Below, piece by piece: positions 33,952 through 46,479 of a stretch of 64,000 nucleotides of DNA. The stretch spans positions 3,758,501 to 3,822,500 of the forward strand of contig CM020520.1 in assembly GCA_009823395.1 (NCBI GenBank), read 5' to 3'. This stretch comes from Thamnaconus septentrionalis. Its lineage: Eukaryota; Chordata; Actinopteri; Tetraodontiformes; Monacanthidae. Position 1 is the first letter of the stretch; every line of letters starts with the position of its first letter. Below the pieces are notes generated by a model. It did no database searches and had not been told where the DNA came from. It saw only the letters and a program-made list of their open reading frames with translations. The position numbers were made by a program, and so were the translations under genes.

Positions 33952-36844
33952 CATTAGCAGGAAGCAGGACGTCTCAACAATTACCGAGACAGACAGAGGT
34001 GCTTTCAGAATGTGCATATAAATGGGTGCTAAAAAAAATAAATAAAAAAAGGCTGATAAAACCCACTCAAGTGTGATGAAAAACACCACACATCTCAGAA
34101 AAGACAGAAGTTTTGATTGGAATGTAATGCAAGCGACACAGTGTGCCATGATTTATTTATTTTTCCCTCTAATTTGGAGACTTGGTGAATTCAAAAGTAG
34201 GATCAGAGCCGCAAACATTTCCTGACGGCTCTGAGTTGAGACTTTTTCTTTTCTTTTTCGTCTTTTTTTTTTGCGATTCTATGCTTTTCTCTGGCACCGA
34301 AACAGGATGAACCGTATTTCCTGTCACCCGGGCTGCGCAAGATGATGTTTGACATCGTACAGGGGAAAAAGAATAGCTTCCCTGAAGGTGTTTGAGGTAG
34401 GGAGGGAGGGAGGTTCACACGTCTTCATCGTCCCCTTGACAGACTGCAAATGTTGTCGCAGCTCTAAAGGGTGCTCAACAGCGTACTGATGAAAGTGCCA
34501 TTTAAAAAAAAAAAAAAAAAATCACTCTTCTCTCTTGAGAAGATGCATCATACCAGCCGTGCCTTGTCCTCTTCTTTGTTGTTGTTGTTGTCCTCATTGT
34601 ATAGACGGTGGTTTAGACAAAAGAGGGGATGTAGACAACATGAATCGCTGCAAAAAACAGAGTCGACACGTACATAAATAAATAAAACCCTCGAATACCT
34701 AAAAAACAAAGACAGAAAGAGTTATTGACATCGCTACTCAGGATCAGATGCAGGATAAGAGATGAGTACTTGTTTTTCCAAGTCAGTCTCTTGTTGTAAA
34801 TAATGCAGGTTGGCTGCAGACTGCAGGGCGAAGAGCAGGCTTTTTTTTTTTTTTTTTTTTTTTTGTGTTATTACTGCGATACAGCACCACTCCTCGGGGC
34901 AATATTTTACGATTAAGCCCTCCAATGTGTGCGCGAGAGGCATCATTCATCCTAGACTCTGCCTGCTGCACAAGGTTGCTGCCCCCATGCAAAACCTATT
35001 TAATTCTCCGTTTACCCCGATCAAATTAAAAGTGGCGGTCGGCGTCTCAGTTTGTCCTTGTATCTTTTTCCGTGAGGAGGATCTGATTGTACTTCAGGTT
35101 TCCCGCTGGCGCTCGCGGCCTGAAAAGAGGCTGATGGGGCTGATTGCAGAGCGAGAGAGTGAGTGAGCGGCGCTCTCGGCTCTTGGCGGCCGGCGTGGTT
35201 CTGCTCAAAGACGGAGCGATAAGACCAAACCCCCATTCTGCGGAAGCTGCAGGTTGGATAAATAATTTGCAAGTAACGTTCACGGGTGTTGTTTTTGTCA
35301 GAGCTTTGCGGTATCCCCCCCACCTCCTCTTTTACGTGCACCTGTCGGGAGCGTTGCTCCAATCAGCCCCGAACTGGATAATTAAACATAATCAATCTTT
35401 TTAATTATCATTCCTGCAGAAATGGATTTTTTCCCCCTGTTTGCAGTCAGCACCAGTGACTGACAGCTTCTTGCTTCACACAGTGATCATGTGGTTTTGT
35501 TCATGCATTGCTGAGACAACACAGTCTAAACTGTGACCCTCTTGGTCCACCATCATTTTTGTTGCAAGCCCCGCCCCTCTTTTATGCAACTGTCCTTCTA
35601 TGTAACGCATAACTTCCAATTTATGTGCAATATGTCCTCGTGTGTTCAATAGTTGCAACATTACCTGGAATTATATGCAAATACCTCGACACAAACGCAG
35701 AGATGCCAGTGACCCACTTTCTGTGGAACATAGAATGTTGGAAAAAAACTGAAGAAGGAAAACAGATTTTTTTCATCCGATCTAAAGCGGAACATTAGAT
35801 TGCAAAGACAGCGGCAACAATAAGCGCCACCTGAATTTTGCTCGATGAAGATGATTTAATTTACATTCCAGTCGCTGCGGCTGGTTGCTGTTCTATTGCA
35901 TCACATATATAGTTGTCTATGCATGCGGTTGTGTTTTAACTCTGAGCTGTGGAGCGTGTCGATCTGGTTGTGTTTCGCGCTTCACTTGTATAGACTGCGC
36001 ACCCACGTGCCGCGCAGCTCTGCCTTGATTTACGCCGCCGGCTGCTGGAGTGATTTTTCAAGTGTTTACGAGTCATTTTGATCACTTCTGCTGCTTGAAT
36101 CAGCCTTGATGAAGTAGGCTTGGAGTGTTTTAGTGGAGTGACTGGAGGCCTGACTGGGACGTGGCTCCAGTTTCAGCCTTTTCAGACTATTAGACTGGTG
36201 TGGATGTGTTGCATGCACATACAGAGAAAACACAACTGCTTTTTTACTTTCTAAATTTGTCATTGCAAAATGTGAAATTCTGCAGATCTTAAACAACCTA
36301 CTTTGCCGATAGACTCAAATGAAATAATTAAAGTAAGCGGTCTCAGTGTATTAGTGGGGTGAACAAAATGGGCCGCTTGCATTAAAATTGCACGACTATG
36401 ATGGATCACCAGCCAGTTGGTCCGCAGCACTGAAAGTTTTTCGCCCTCGGGTGAAAGTGACCGCCGCAGTTTTTAACTTGTCAAAAAAGAAAAGGGTTCT
36501 TTAATATCAGAAACTCAAAGGGAAATACATCATCGGGGGGGCAGCGGCAACAAGGTTATGAATGTCATTACAGTCCTCGGCGGACTTTGGCGGCGAACTC
36601 GTTCAAAAGAAGTTCATCGTCATGGTCTGAAAGGCTCCGTTCTGGTCAGAACGTATTACGGCCGCGACAATGGGGGCGAAGCGGCGACGCCCACTCGTAT
36701 AATGCGGCAGATAATAAGATAGGCACGAGGCGGCGGAGCGGCCGGCGTGGGAGAGGATCCCGGATTAGAGCCCGACTCAATGAAAACAGAAACGGAACCG
36801 GCGGTGACAGACACTCGTGGAGATGACTCACAATAGAGCAAAAA

Positions 36845-36910
36845 CCATCTCCATCCACCCGTCCGTCCATCCATCCACCCAACAACCCATCCACTCAACC
36901 ATCCATTCCC
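36845..36910. repeat. Degenerate CCAT-rich tandem run
   Basis: Interspersed CCAT, CCAC and CCGT tetranucleotides, an imperfect (CCAT)n tract. Confidence 0.8.
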
Positions 36911-37016
36911 TGTACTTTTTTTTTCAAAGCACTCTTTTCATTTCCTAAGCTCACTATTGAATTTTCTCAGTCGTGCTCGGTCTGACTGATGGAGTTTCTT
37001 TCCTTTTTGTTATGTG

Positions 37017-37017
<1 letters not shown>

Positions 37018-37048
<31 letters not shown>
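37018..37048. repeat. (AC)15 microsatellite
   Basis: Fifteen AC units preceded by TTATGTGTC and followed by GGGCCATGCC. Confidence 0.95.
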
Positions 37049-37050
<2 letters not shown>

Positions 37051-38098
37051 GCCATGCCTAGAGGTTAATAATGACATTTAGAATGAATGAAAACGCATAT
37101 TAATGTTAAAATCCATCAAGCCGAGGGGGAGACGCCTGACAATGGCAGGAATTAAACAAACAAAAAAAAGATTCAGGTTTATGGATTGAGAGAAACACCA
37201 TCACAAATACTTTAAAATATAAAAAATACAAATCTTGACATCTCTAATGAATCTTCATCTACCAGCTGCGGCTCGCGGCAAATCAAACATTATTTAGACA
37301 AATGCACTGCTTCACAAGTGCAGGTGCTCACGGCAGCCTGGGTGTGTGTTTCACTCGGGGAGAGGAGCCGGCGACCAGAACAAAGAGAAAACGCATCAGA
37401 CAGATTTTTAAAATTCAAGAGCGAAGGAGCTGAGAAATAAAAAAGAATGATGCAAAACGGATGTCTGCGACGTGGGACACACTGAGGTTGCGAGTCACAC
37501 TTTGTCTGGGAGATTTTGCGATCCGCGCCGTTATCTGAGAGCGCCGTGTCTCTTTTAATATTTAAAGGGACGAGCACATTTAAAGGGCTGTCTGAGAGAT
37601 TAGAGGTCGGCGCCAGGCTGCGTCACTCCAAACAAGACAAAAAGGAACTTGGCACAAATCTCACCCTGCTTCTCCCAAAACCTCTCGCCGCTTTGAAAAT
37701 CACGCGGCAGGCAGCCTTTCCTTTTCTCTTTATTGGAGGAAACTCACCGTCGGAACCCAAACGTGCTGTCAGCCAATTAAATAGTCCTCCGCCATGTCAC
37801 TTGATAGAATAGCACGGGCGCCGGATGCTAATGCGCCGAGATGTATGGCAATCAACGAAAACGCTAATTTGAACCGCCGTGATTGAGTCGTCATTAAGAT
37901 GGGCATTCATTTATTTATCATTCGTCATGTTTCTACAGACGGGTGGAAGAGAACTTTGAAGATTAGTCGGGCTGAGGCAGGCAGGCAGCGCGGAGAGACC
38001 TCCTCACCAAAGCTGCTCATTAAAAGAAGAACCTTTGGAGACGAACAGAGGAGCAAGAGAGAGAGAAAGAGAGAGAACTTTGGAGTGAGAGGCACTGC

Positions 38099-38100
<2 letters not shown>

Positions 38101-38139
<39 letters not shown>

Positions 38140-38148
38140 CGCGCGTGT
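38101..38148. repeat. (GT)n/GC alternating tract
   Basis: Seventeen GT units running into GCGTGCGCGCGTGT. The whole 48-base stretch alternates purine and pyrimidine and is a good Z-DNA candidate. Confidence 0.95.
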
Positions 38149-38328
38149 CATCCTGCATGGGTGAGAGGAGGTCGACTGAAGGAACGCAGCGAGCGAAAGG
38201 AATCTCAGGTATTGAGCAGAACTGAAGGTAAAAAGGATGCAGCTGAATTCTCAGAAGGGAGGATGAACTTGTGCCGAGGTCAGCCGGCGCTCTGCTCTTC
38301 ACAGAGAGAGCCGGGAGGCCACACGCAG

Positions 38329-38332
<4 letters not shown>

Positions 38333-38380
<48 letters not shown>
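38333..38380. repeat. (AT)24 microsatellite
   Basis: Twenty-four AT units, 185 bases downstream of the GT/GC tract, followed directly by TTTTTT. Confidence 0.95.
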
Positions 38381-38383
<3 letters not shown>

Positions 38384-38879
38384 TTTCTGTCTTTCTTCCC
38401 CCCTCCCTTTAAGATTTGGCCTTTTTGCGAACTTGCACCGAGATTCAAGAGTTTATTGTTGAGTTGATGCCTTGGAAACTGAAAGGTTTTTATTTTTTTA
38501 GACTATACGTTAATGTTTTTGCTTGAGAAAACAATAACCTCATCCCTTCATCTTCTTCTTCCTCATTATAACCTGAGACGCTCAAGGGAACGCCCTCAGA
38601 GGAGGTCGACAGGAAGTGTCGGGAGGGATGGGTATCGCATATCAGCCGGAAGTGATGCAGGTGTAATCACTGATCGCCATCCAGACCAGAAGTCTGCCTC
38701 TTCATCTTCAACTCCGTCTTACTGCCTGGAACAGAAAACGAGCACAAGCTCCACACTTTTATCAGCAGCGTTCATCAAAACCTTCCAATCTCGGCGCAGC
38801 GGCGGCAGCCTGGACGAGCAGAACATTATCACCTGATCCCCTCCATCACTGCGTCTCCTGCACTCGGACCTCCTGGAGT

Positions 38880-39070
38880 CCCAGTTCACAATCACACCTA
38901 CAGGCAATCTGGAGTTCTACATCAGCCTCCTGTGCAGCCTTCTGTCCTTGTGGGAGGAAGCTGGAGTTCCTGGACTAACAAGAACCCACGCAGACACAGT
39001 GAGAACACGCACTGTGGGAGGTGAACCCACAACCCGGTCGCTGTGAGTCAGCCCTGCTGGGAAAAAACAG
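38880..39070 (-). mobile_element. Fish tRNA-like interspersed repeat, reverse copy
   Basis: In plus-strand order it reads CACACCTACAGGCAATCTGG, GTGGGAGGAAGCTGGAGT, AGAACCCACGCAGACACAG, GTGAACCCACAACCC and CTGTGAGTCAGCCCTG. These are the familiar successive blocks of a repeat that is common in teleost genomes, here in reverse orientation. The reverse strand carries GGTTCACCTCC, which resembles a Pol III B box (GGTTCRANNCC) one step away from consensus. An internal part after GAGAACACGC is deleted. It is non-coding and probably immobile. Confidence 0.65.
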
Positions 39071-41074
39071 TTGGCAAGAAGGTCAAAATGATGCAAGGGC
39101 GCTAAAACAGCCGAGATGGATGGTGTTTTTACTTTCACCACCCGCACCCCAGTCGTGTAATAATGACAAATTACCGGAAACAATTTTCATCTTGTTGAGC
39201 TCAGAGTCGCTGCTATAACCAGAGGCACTGCGCGGTACAAGGCAATATTGCCAATGGAAATTTTAATTACTCCCACGAAAAATATGCCATGCCCTTTTGC
39301 TGTTTTAGTCCGTCTTTGTGATTCAATTATCCAGAGGTTGCAGCTGAGGTCAAGGGGTATTTCACTGAAAAGGCCATTTCTAATAAGGATGTTTCTGAAA
39401 CCCTCAAACCTCGTCACCTCGTTAGTGACACCCCAATGAAAACTAATGTAGAACGCGCCTGAAAAGGGCTGTGCTGTGGCAAACTTCCCGTGTACACTGG
39501 TTTTAAAATATTGAAACAATCAATTCAGTAGGGAAGGAAAAAAAAAATGTCTTGTTCGCCAATTCCAAAAAAAGGCACAAAGAAATTTCTTTCTTTTTTT
39601 GGCTTAATTGAGATTTCCTCGACTGTGGTGCAGGGAATATTTCCCCTCCAACAGCCGTGTATTTTCCTTTCAGGGATGTGTAATGAAGTCGTTGTGTGAT
39701 GGAGATTAGGGTGGGAGATAAAAAAAAAAAAAAAGAAATATGAAAGAAGACGGGCAGATGAAGCAAAAGCAACCCAGAATCAGATATCTCCAGGGACGGA
39801 GGGAGAAAAAATGGATTAGACCCAAAAGAAAAAGAAAAAAAAAGCTTAAATTCATCTCCAGTCACAACGCCGGCGGTGTCCTTAATATATCGGATGAGGG
39901 ATGGGGATGAAGATGTGAATGGCGGAGCAGCCGCTCCCACTCACGCAGCGGGTGTTAGCGCACTCTTTAATGTCTAAAGCCCTGGAGCAGTTTCTCCCTC
40001 CGGCAACGAGCTGCAGATTCATGGAGGCCCTTCTGCTTCGGCTCTCGTGAGGAATCAGCGGAGACGCTGCTCGCACCTTCGGGATCAACTGATTTGTTTG
40101 TGCTCACAAATTGAGCAGCAGACGCTCTCAAAGTTTTTGAGAGTGGAGGCATTTAGCTTGTTTTCCAAGTTTCTCACTGCCTTTGGCCGTGCGAGGGCGT
40201 GGCTGAACTGCTCGCTTACACAGCAGCGTGGCCATCAAACATCAACGGACGAGGCGACGCCTTTGCCCCGCCGTCGCCCACAGCCTCGTAAAATCTGCAA
40301 ACCGACTGCGCTTCATCATCCGGTTTGCTCTCAATACATTATTTCAAACTTGGGAACCACTCAGAGGCGGAGGAGGACCCGGCTGAGAGCGAGGTGAATA
40401 CAAATCGAGCTCCTCCTCCTCCGACGTCCCTGCCCCGAGGCGCATTAGACAAATGAACTGCTGTTCAACAACGGCGACAACGGCTCCCAGGAGTTTGCTC
40501 ACTTGCAAGTTTTTTTTTTTTGTTTTTATCGCCACGTTGCAGGGGATCACACGAGACACGGACGCTTTGGGTGCGGATGCAACAAGGTGACGCTTGATTG
40601 AAAATTCACCTCGTCGCCTACATCGTAACGCGGCGAGAGGAGCGGAATCGCTTTTCTTGTGGATCGCCCTGGCGCGCTGCGATAGAGACAAATGGCCCCC
40701 ATCACCGTTTTTAGGTCACCATACGTTGCAGGGTTGTAAATGCAACAAGGCTAAAATGGCTGAGTTATTACTTATTCATCCCTGTGGGGACATTTGGCCC
40801 TTTGCGTTTAGCCCAGAGTCCCTATTTAAGAGAGTTGTGCAACCGCAGCCTCGCACCAGGGGACCAACTCCCACCTCAAAGGTGGGGACGAAGGTCAAGG
40901 GCGAGGCAGCGGTTTACGTAATGCATATCGTGCATGGCGGAAATGAACACAAAGCAGCAGCAGCAACAGTGGCTGAGACTAAAGTCTGCCACTTGTTCTG
41001 GCCGTCCCGACATGCAATCACGAGGCTCTGCAAGCAAACCTTCCCCTTCTGTTCAGTCGGAGAGACACCAGACA

Positions 41075-41095
41075 CCCCCCCCCCCCCACCCCCCC
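41075..41095. repeat. Poly(C) run C13-A-C7
   Basis: Twenty cytosines broken by one A. It is a likely sequencing and slippage hot spot. Confidence 0.9.
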
Positions 41096-42010
41096 AACAC
41101 AACCAGTGTCTATATCAGTGTGGATGAAGACTGGCTTGAACTGCAATGAATAGTCTGTGAACCAAATGTACAGTATGTATATGTATATGTATAAATCATT
41201 TTAATTACAGGACATAAAGATCCTTCACAAGGTCAGTGCTGTTTGCCAGATTAATCTCCTGGCCCGGCAGAACAAGCTGTTTAGAAATGCCAAGGTTCTT
41301 TCAAGCCGTGTCCTTATCTTCGCTCCGCAGGTCTGAGGATTTCCAGATTACTGTCCAGGCTGCGACCTCCCTGGAGGCTGTGCTTGCTACCTAAGATCAA
41401 AATGATGTCTAACTTTAAAAAAAATTTCCCATCACCCGTGCGCTCAATGGTTTAACCCACTTACTGGATTGAAATGCGGTGCATGAGACAACTGATGTAA
41501 ATGTCAGGAGAACTAACTACATGCTCTAAATTTTCACTCAATACCCTGTGTTTCTTATAGGCAGGTGTATTATTTATCACTGTAATCGTTAAAAAAAACA
41601 AACACGTAGGCCGACCGGGGGAGGGGAGGGAGGGATCACGTCAGGCAGGAGTCCATATCTCCATAAGAGTGACGGATGTGGGTGAGGAATTGCTGCTGTC
41701 ACGCTGCAATTACACCAGTTGGATGAGACGTGTTTGAAGGACAGAGGAGGGGAGCAGCGACCGGTGATTCGTGCTCAAACGTGGCAAAACAGATGATGTT
41801 ACCATCTTGACCTTGCAGCGATCGAGGGTGGGGGCGGAGTGGGGGAGGAATCATCTCTCCTTGTTATTCTTAAATGATCCCCCTGGAGCTTCTTTTCTTC
41901 CTTCTTTTTCGCCCTGGCGAGATGTTGTCCATTGAAACTCATTTCAAATGGTGTCGGCCCGGGCGAACATCACATGTCTTCAGTGCTGAAAAGGGTCTGT
42001 AGGTTTAATT

Positions 42011-42200
42011 GTTCTCAGTCGGTCGCTGCACAGCGGCAAGAAGGTTGTGGGTTCGAAACCGAGTCCGGGACCTTTCCTTGTCGAGTTTGTGTGGGGTTCT
42101 CACCAGGCGCACAGACACACACCAGGCTGAGTGTGTGGCTGGTTGTTTGCCTGCCTGTGTGTGTTGCCCCTGTGATGAACTGCCAGAGGAAGAAGATGCT
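42011..42200 (+). mobile_element. Fish tRNA-like interspersed repeat, forward copy
   Basis: The same family as the 38.9-kb copy but on the plus strand. AAGAAGGTTGTGGGTTCGAA is followed by the block around GGGACCTTTCC, GAGTTTGTGTGGGGTTCTCA, GGTTGTTTGCCTGCCTG and TGTGTTGCCCCTGTGATG. GGTTCGAAACC (42050-42060) is a perfect B-box match, with a weak A-box-like stretch about 30 bases before. The middle part is deleted. The rest of the expected tRNA cloverleaf is not present, so this is not a tRNA gene. Confidence 0.65.
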
Positions 42201-43995
42201 GAGTCTCAGAAGCGGTTCCCCTGTTTTGTTGCAGGTTTTACTCCGTAGTTGTAAAAGGCCGTAATTTATGCAAAGCAGGGTTTCCTCCAGGAGGCGACAA
42301 CATTTTTTTCTTCTTTCTTTTTACATCCCCTCTGGCTCAAGGAAGGTCTGACTAAATCCTGGAGGCGAGGCCGCTGCTTAGCTGTGTCCGCACGCAGGTT
42401 AATGGTCCTCTAACCCCTCATCAGTCATTAGCATGATTAATCAGACAGCCTAGCGATTTCCTGCCCCTCTACTCTCCATCATCATAGTGGGGCTGCTTTA
42501 CTGTTTCTTTTCTTTTTTTTTTTACCCCCCTCTGGCAGATGTTATCAATGCAGAGCTGAGGGTGGAGGGGAGGAATCAAAGGTAGGCTTCAGAGGCTCAG
42601 AGACCAAGAGAGAACAGCAGTTACCTCCAGCTGTGCGCATGACGCATCCACGTGGCCTCGCAGCAGCAGCAGCCCGTTGCAGCAGCACCCGGGGAGGCAA
42701 CACAAAAGCACTTTGGCAAGCACAACTTTTCCAGCTGGTGTGTATGGGGGGGGGGGGGAGTACAGGTGTAAGGATGTAAAAAGCATCAAAGGATGTTTAA
42801 TCTTTGGAAAAAGGGACATTTCAAAGGCTTTCGCAATAACCGACAAACACGGCGTATGAAATATGAAGGTGGACCAGGGAGACGGTCGTCTGCCATGCAA
42901 CGTCAACGCAACAAGGCTGAGCTTGCTGGCTTTGTGTTGCATTGTACGGAAAATAGAGACGGCCGTTATTGCACAGGGCCTGACTGTTGCCGTGTGCTGC
43001 AGAATGACCCTGTTACTGTGTGACTGTTCTTGCGTTTTCTGTGTAAATTCTTGCCTCGGTCAATGTCAAGTGACGGATACAAAGAATTTTTAATAACTTT
43101 GTCGGGGAAACGCACAAATTCAAAAACACTGCAGGCATAGTTTATGGAACCTGCAGGCACCCTGATGTCTAGGAAATCTGTTTTTAGCTCAATCACAGAA
43201 AGTGACAAAAAAAAAAGTGCTCGGTCAGTGTCGTTAGCTGGAGGAGTCAAGGTGAGCCACAAATATTCGGGGTTAGACTGCAGTCAGTGCCTCCAGGCGG
43301 GGTGCAGCTGCTGTCTGCTGTCCCTTCCTTGCAACCCTCCTGCTGCTCACAGGGACAAATTTAATGATTCAGCAGAGAGGCGTCGCTGCGAGTGTTGTCG
43401 ATACACCGAGATGCTCTTTTTATTCTGCCTCTCTCTCCCTCTCAATTACAACACAGGCGAAACAAGCTAATTAAAGTTCAGGATGGCTCGGGCCCATTTG
43501 AAACGGCTGCAGATAAGCTCTTAAGAACACCGGGGTGACACCTTGACTCAGAGCCTCCTCCCGCAGCCGTAAACGCACAATTTAATCTAGCATCCAATTG
43601 TCTGGACTCGCACTGCGGCCGTGTTTGGGGAGGGGGGAGATGAGAAGATGGGTTGGGGCTGCGGCTCAGACCACCACCAGAGGCCCCTCGGGGGAGTTTC
43701 CATCTCAGAGAAGAAATAATTAGAGGCTGTTTTGTTGAGGGTACGCTCGCTTTAAATTGGATCAAAGCACGGTGCAGGGAGACAGTAGCTTTCCAAGCGG
43801 TGGCTGGTTCATGTTTTATTATTATGATCAATATATTTTTTTTTCCCCAGGTTTTCCAACCAGTGTTCTGCTCAGGAGTCAGCTGTGAGTTTTGGGACCC
43901 CGGAAAACCACAACGGTAGATTTTAAATTGTGCTTTTAGTCGTTTCTGATTTTTACTTTGTTTTTTATATCACTGTGGAGGAACAGGTGTGACAG

Positions 43996-44027
43996 TATTT
44001 ATTTATTTATTTATTTTTAATAAATAA
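43996..44027. repeat. (TTTA)n run
   Basis: About five TTTA units followed by TTTTTAATAAATAAAC, which can fold back on the TTTA part. Confidence 0.85.
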
Positions 44028-45681
44028 ACAGCTGGCGAGGGAGATAAAAACTGTGAAGTTTTGATGGGTTTGAGGAGACACAGTAGATCAAGAGTGGATC
44101 TCAGATTAAAGTGATGAGCTCTGAAATCTTTTTAAATTGTATTTTTATTTTCCGCATCTCAGCGTCGACGGCAACGAGATTAGAACTGAAAACAGTCGCC
44201 GGCGATCAGGTTTCAGTAAAAAGTGGAAAAAAGGAAAACATTGTGGGGAGGAAACATTAAAAGAATAATCTCCAGCGGCTATCACACTTTATTTTGCTGA
44301 TGCTGACCTCGTCTCATCTGCCGTGCTGTTCTGACTCTCCCCCTTTCTGCTTTTTCACCAGTTTTTCATGCCGCTGTTGGAGCGATAAAGTGAACCTGAG
44401 AGTGTCGGTGATGGCGGGGGGCTGAAACAACCATATTAAAGATTCATGGAAGGAAAGTGCTTCACAGGGACACCTATTAAAAAACATGGGGAAAAAAACA
44501 CTGCCTTGACAAATTGTGCTGTCATCGCTAAAGTGGTGTTTGTTGGACACATTCAAGTGTCGGGCTGCACCGTGACACATCGAGTCCCCTTGTCCCAGCG
44601 TTGTGGTGCTCAATGTGATCACAAGACAAAGAAAAATGCACTGAAAAATCTAGGACTGGCAACTTGTTTGCTTCAAGCTCAGAGGTCTCAACTGAAAATA
44701 CTGAAAAACTCAAACTAAGTGAGACAGATGTTTTTTTTTCTGTGTTTTTCACCCCCCCACTGGAGGTCTTTGATTGCGTGGTTGAAACGGACTCCAGGCC
44801 GCAGTGGCGCCGCACTGCACCGAGCTCTTTACTGAGACGTTCAAAGGCTCGGCGTTGGCGCGGTCAAACGCATCCAGCGTGTCTCTCCCAGAGCCGCAGG
44901 AAGAAGGTGCAGGGCGGCATCGGTCACAAAGTTAAAAGGAAGGTGCGCCTGGAACAAATGACCTGTGTGCTTCTGATGGGAGCCAGAGAGAGGGAGAGGG
45001 GGGAGGGAGAAGGAGGAAAAAAAGCTATTTTGCTTTATTTGTGTCCAAGGTCAGAGAAGCCGGTCACAGGCACGGCAACAAACAGAGTCCGTGTCTCTCT
45101 CTCTCGCCACATATCAGGATGTTGCTTTGCTCGGCCGGTGACTATTTTCATGACATGAGGTGACCTCCTCCCCCCTCCATCCCACCACTCCCCCGTCTCC
45201 CCTCCTGCCTCGATAAATAAATAAAAGCGGCTGCTTTTTACACGCACATGTGAAAAATGTGGGTAGAAATTCAGCTGCGCTGCTCAGTATGTTTTCCTCA
45301 CCAAGAGGCGACTTGTTGTTATTGCCATGGTTATCTTGAGCCGTTGCAGGGACACTCAAATATTTGAAGCAACGCAACGTGGCATAAAGTTTGCACAGCT
45401 TTGAGGTCCTAACCGCTTCCTGTGTGCACAGGTGGTGGTGGTGGGAATGGTGGTGCGGACAGACTGTCCTGATCCTTGACCTTGGGGTTTAATTAGACCG
45501 TCCCCTTCATGCGTGTTTGCCAGGGTTCGATCCAATTAGTCTCCTTGATTAAATCTGGGCTCTGGCCCACTGGACGTGAGCTCAGAGGGAAGGAAACGCA
45601 GAATAGCGAAACGCCGTGAGTGGGTCACAGTTTAGCTCTGCTGCTCTCCGGCTGCTGATCTGGAAAATTCCACTCAATAAT

Positions 45682-45850
45682 CACACCTGCCACAGCTCCG
45701 GCCAATCAGCACACCTGCCACAGCTCCGGCCAATCAGCACACCTGCCACAGTTGCAGCCAATCAGTACACCTACCAATGCTCAACCTATCAGCACACCTG
45801 CCACAGTTCCAGCCATCAGCACACCTGCCACTCTGTCACACCTGTCCTCA
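45682..45850. repeat. 28-bp minisatellite, about six units
   Basis: The unit CACACCTGCCACAGCTCCGG followed by CCAATCAG is perfect in the first two copies (45682 and 45710). The third (45738) reads CACACCTGCCACAGTTGCAG then CCAATCAG, still 28 bases long. Later copies diverge and shorten (CCTATCAG, GCCATCAG). Three units hold an intact CCAATCAG box. The frame across it is Thr/His/Ser-rich and not recognisable. Confidence 0.9.
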
Positions 45851-46454
45851 CCCACCAGATTGACTCACCTGCAGCTCATCCCCACCAATCAATCCTTTCC
45901 TGCTGTCCATCACTTCATACTTTTCTCTGCTTTTTGCACAAGATTTCTTCACACTAGGGCATCGTTGTGAGCTCGCTGCAGTGCTTTAAGCAGCGTCACC
46001 ATGGCTCCGTCTTCACCTGCCGTCAGCGCCGGTGGCCGTCCGAAGGTGACGCAAATCCTCCTCCGCCCGAGCGAGGCGCGGAGCTGCTTACTTATGAGAG
46101 CCGGGGAGGGAAGATGAAAAGGGCAAGGAAGGCAGCCAGGGTGACCCGTTCAGAGAGGGAGGGTTCAAAGTCAAAGCCGAGTCGCCCGCCTCTTTACTGG
46201 GGACAAGAGTAAGATAATGAGCGCTGAGGAGAGCCCTCGAGAGCGAATCACAGCGAGTTCAATTAGGGCACGACGCTGTTGCTTCAGGCTGCGACTGAGC
46301 TGGTGCCAGGATGAAATGTCTCAGGTTCCTGTGAAGCCAGCAGCCTAATTGGAACCCAAACCAAGTCTTTGCCACACCCCCTCTCCCCCAACACAACACA
46401 CGAGGCTGAGATCAGAATCCACCGTCGCAGGCTCGTTGTTTTGTTGATCCACAC

Positions 46455-46479
46455 TTCTTCTTCTTCTTCTTCTTCTTCT
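46455..46479. repeat. (TTC)8 microsatellite
   Basis: Eight TTC units in a polypyrimidine context. Confidence 0.95.

Larger units (their letters stand above)
29875..38100. other. Non-coding sequence, no gene recognised
   Basis: Unique DNA with short repeats: ATCT (33266-33286), GCN triplets (33919-33951), an A18 run (34504-34521), a T24 run (34841-34864), a CCAT-rich run (36845-36910) and an AC tract (37018-37048). Possible regulatory blocks are 30955-31265 (a divergent internal duplication), 35225-35420 (TAAT-rich), 36560-36800 (CpG-rich) and 37785-37925. Open frames are short and unlike known proteins. Confidence 0.55.
38381..45681. other. Non-coding sequence, no gene recognised
   Basis: Unique DNA plus two copies of a fish interspersed repeat (38880-39070 and 42011-42200). 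A candidate regulatory block lies at 39185-39450, a C13AC7 run at 41075-41095, a G13 run at 42746-42758 and a TTTA run at 43996-44027. A candidate short exon with a strong acceptor is discussed at 43851-43915. No gene is identified. Confidence 0.55.

Noticed and set aside
35447..35475. REST/NRSF site suggested by GTCAGCACC and TGACAGC
   Set aside because: The half-sites are separated by six bases instead of two and the right half lacks the GCGCC end, so this is not a convincing RE1.
42041..42075. tRNA gene suggested by the GGTTCGAAACC B box
   Set aside because: No acceptor stem or full cloverleaf can be built. The context matches a dispersed fish repeat that only retains a tRNA-like promoter box.
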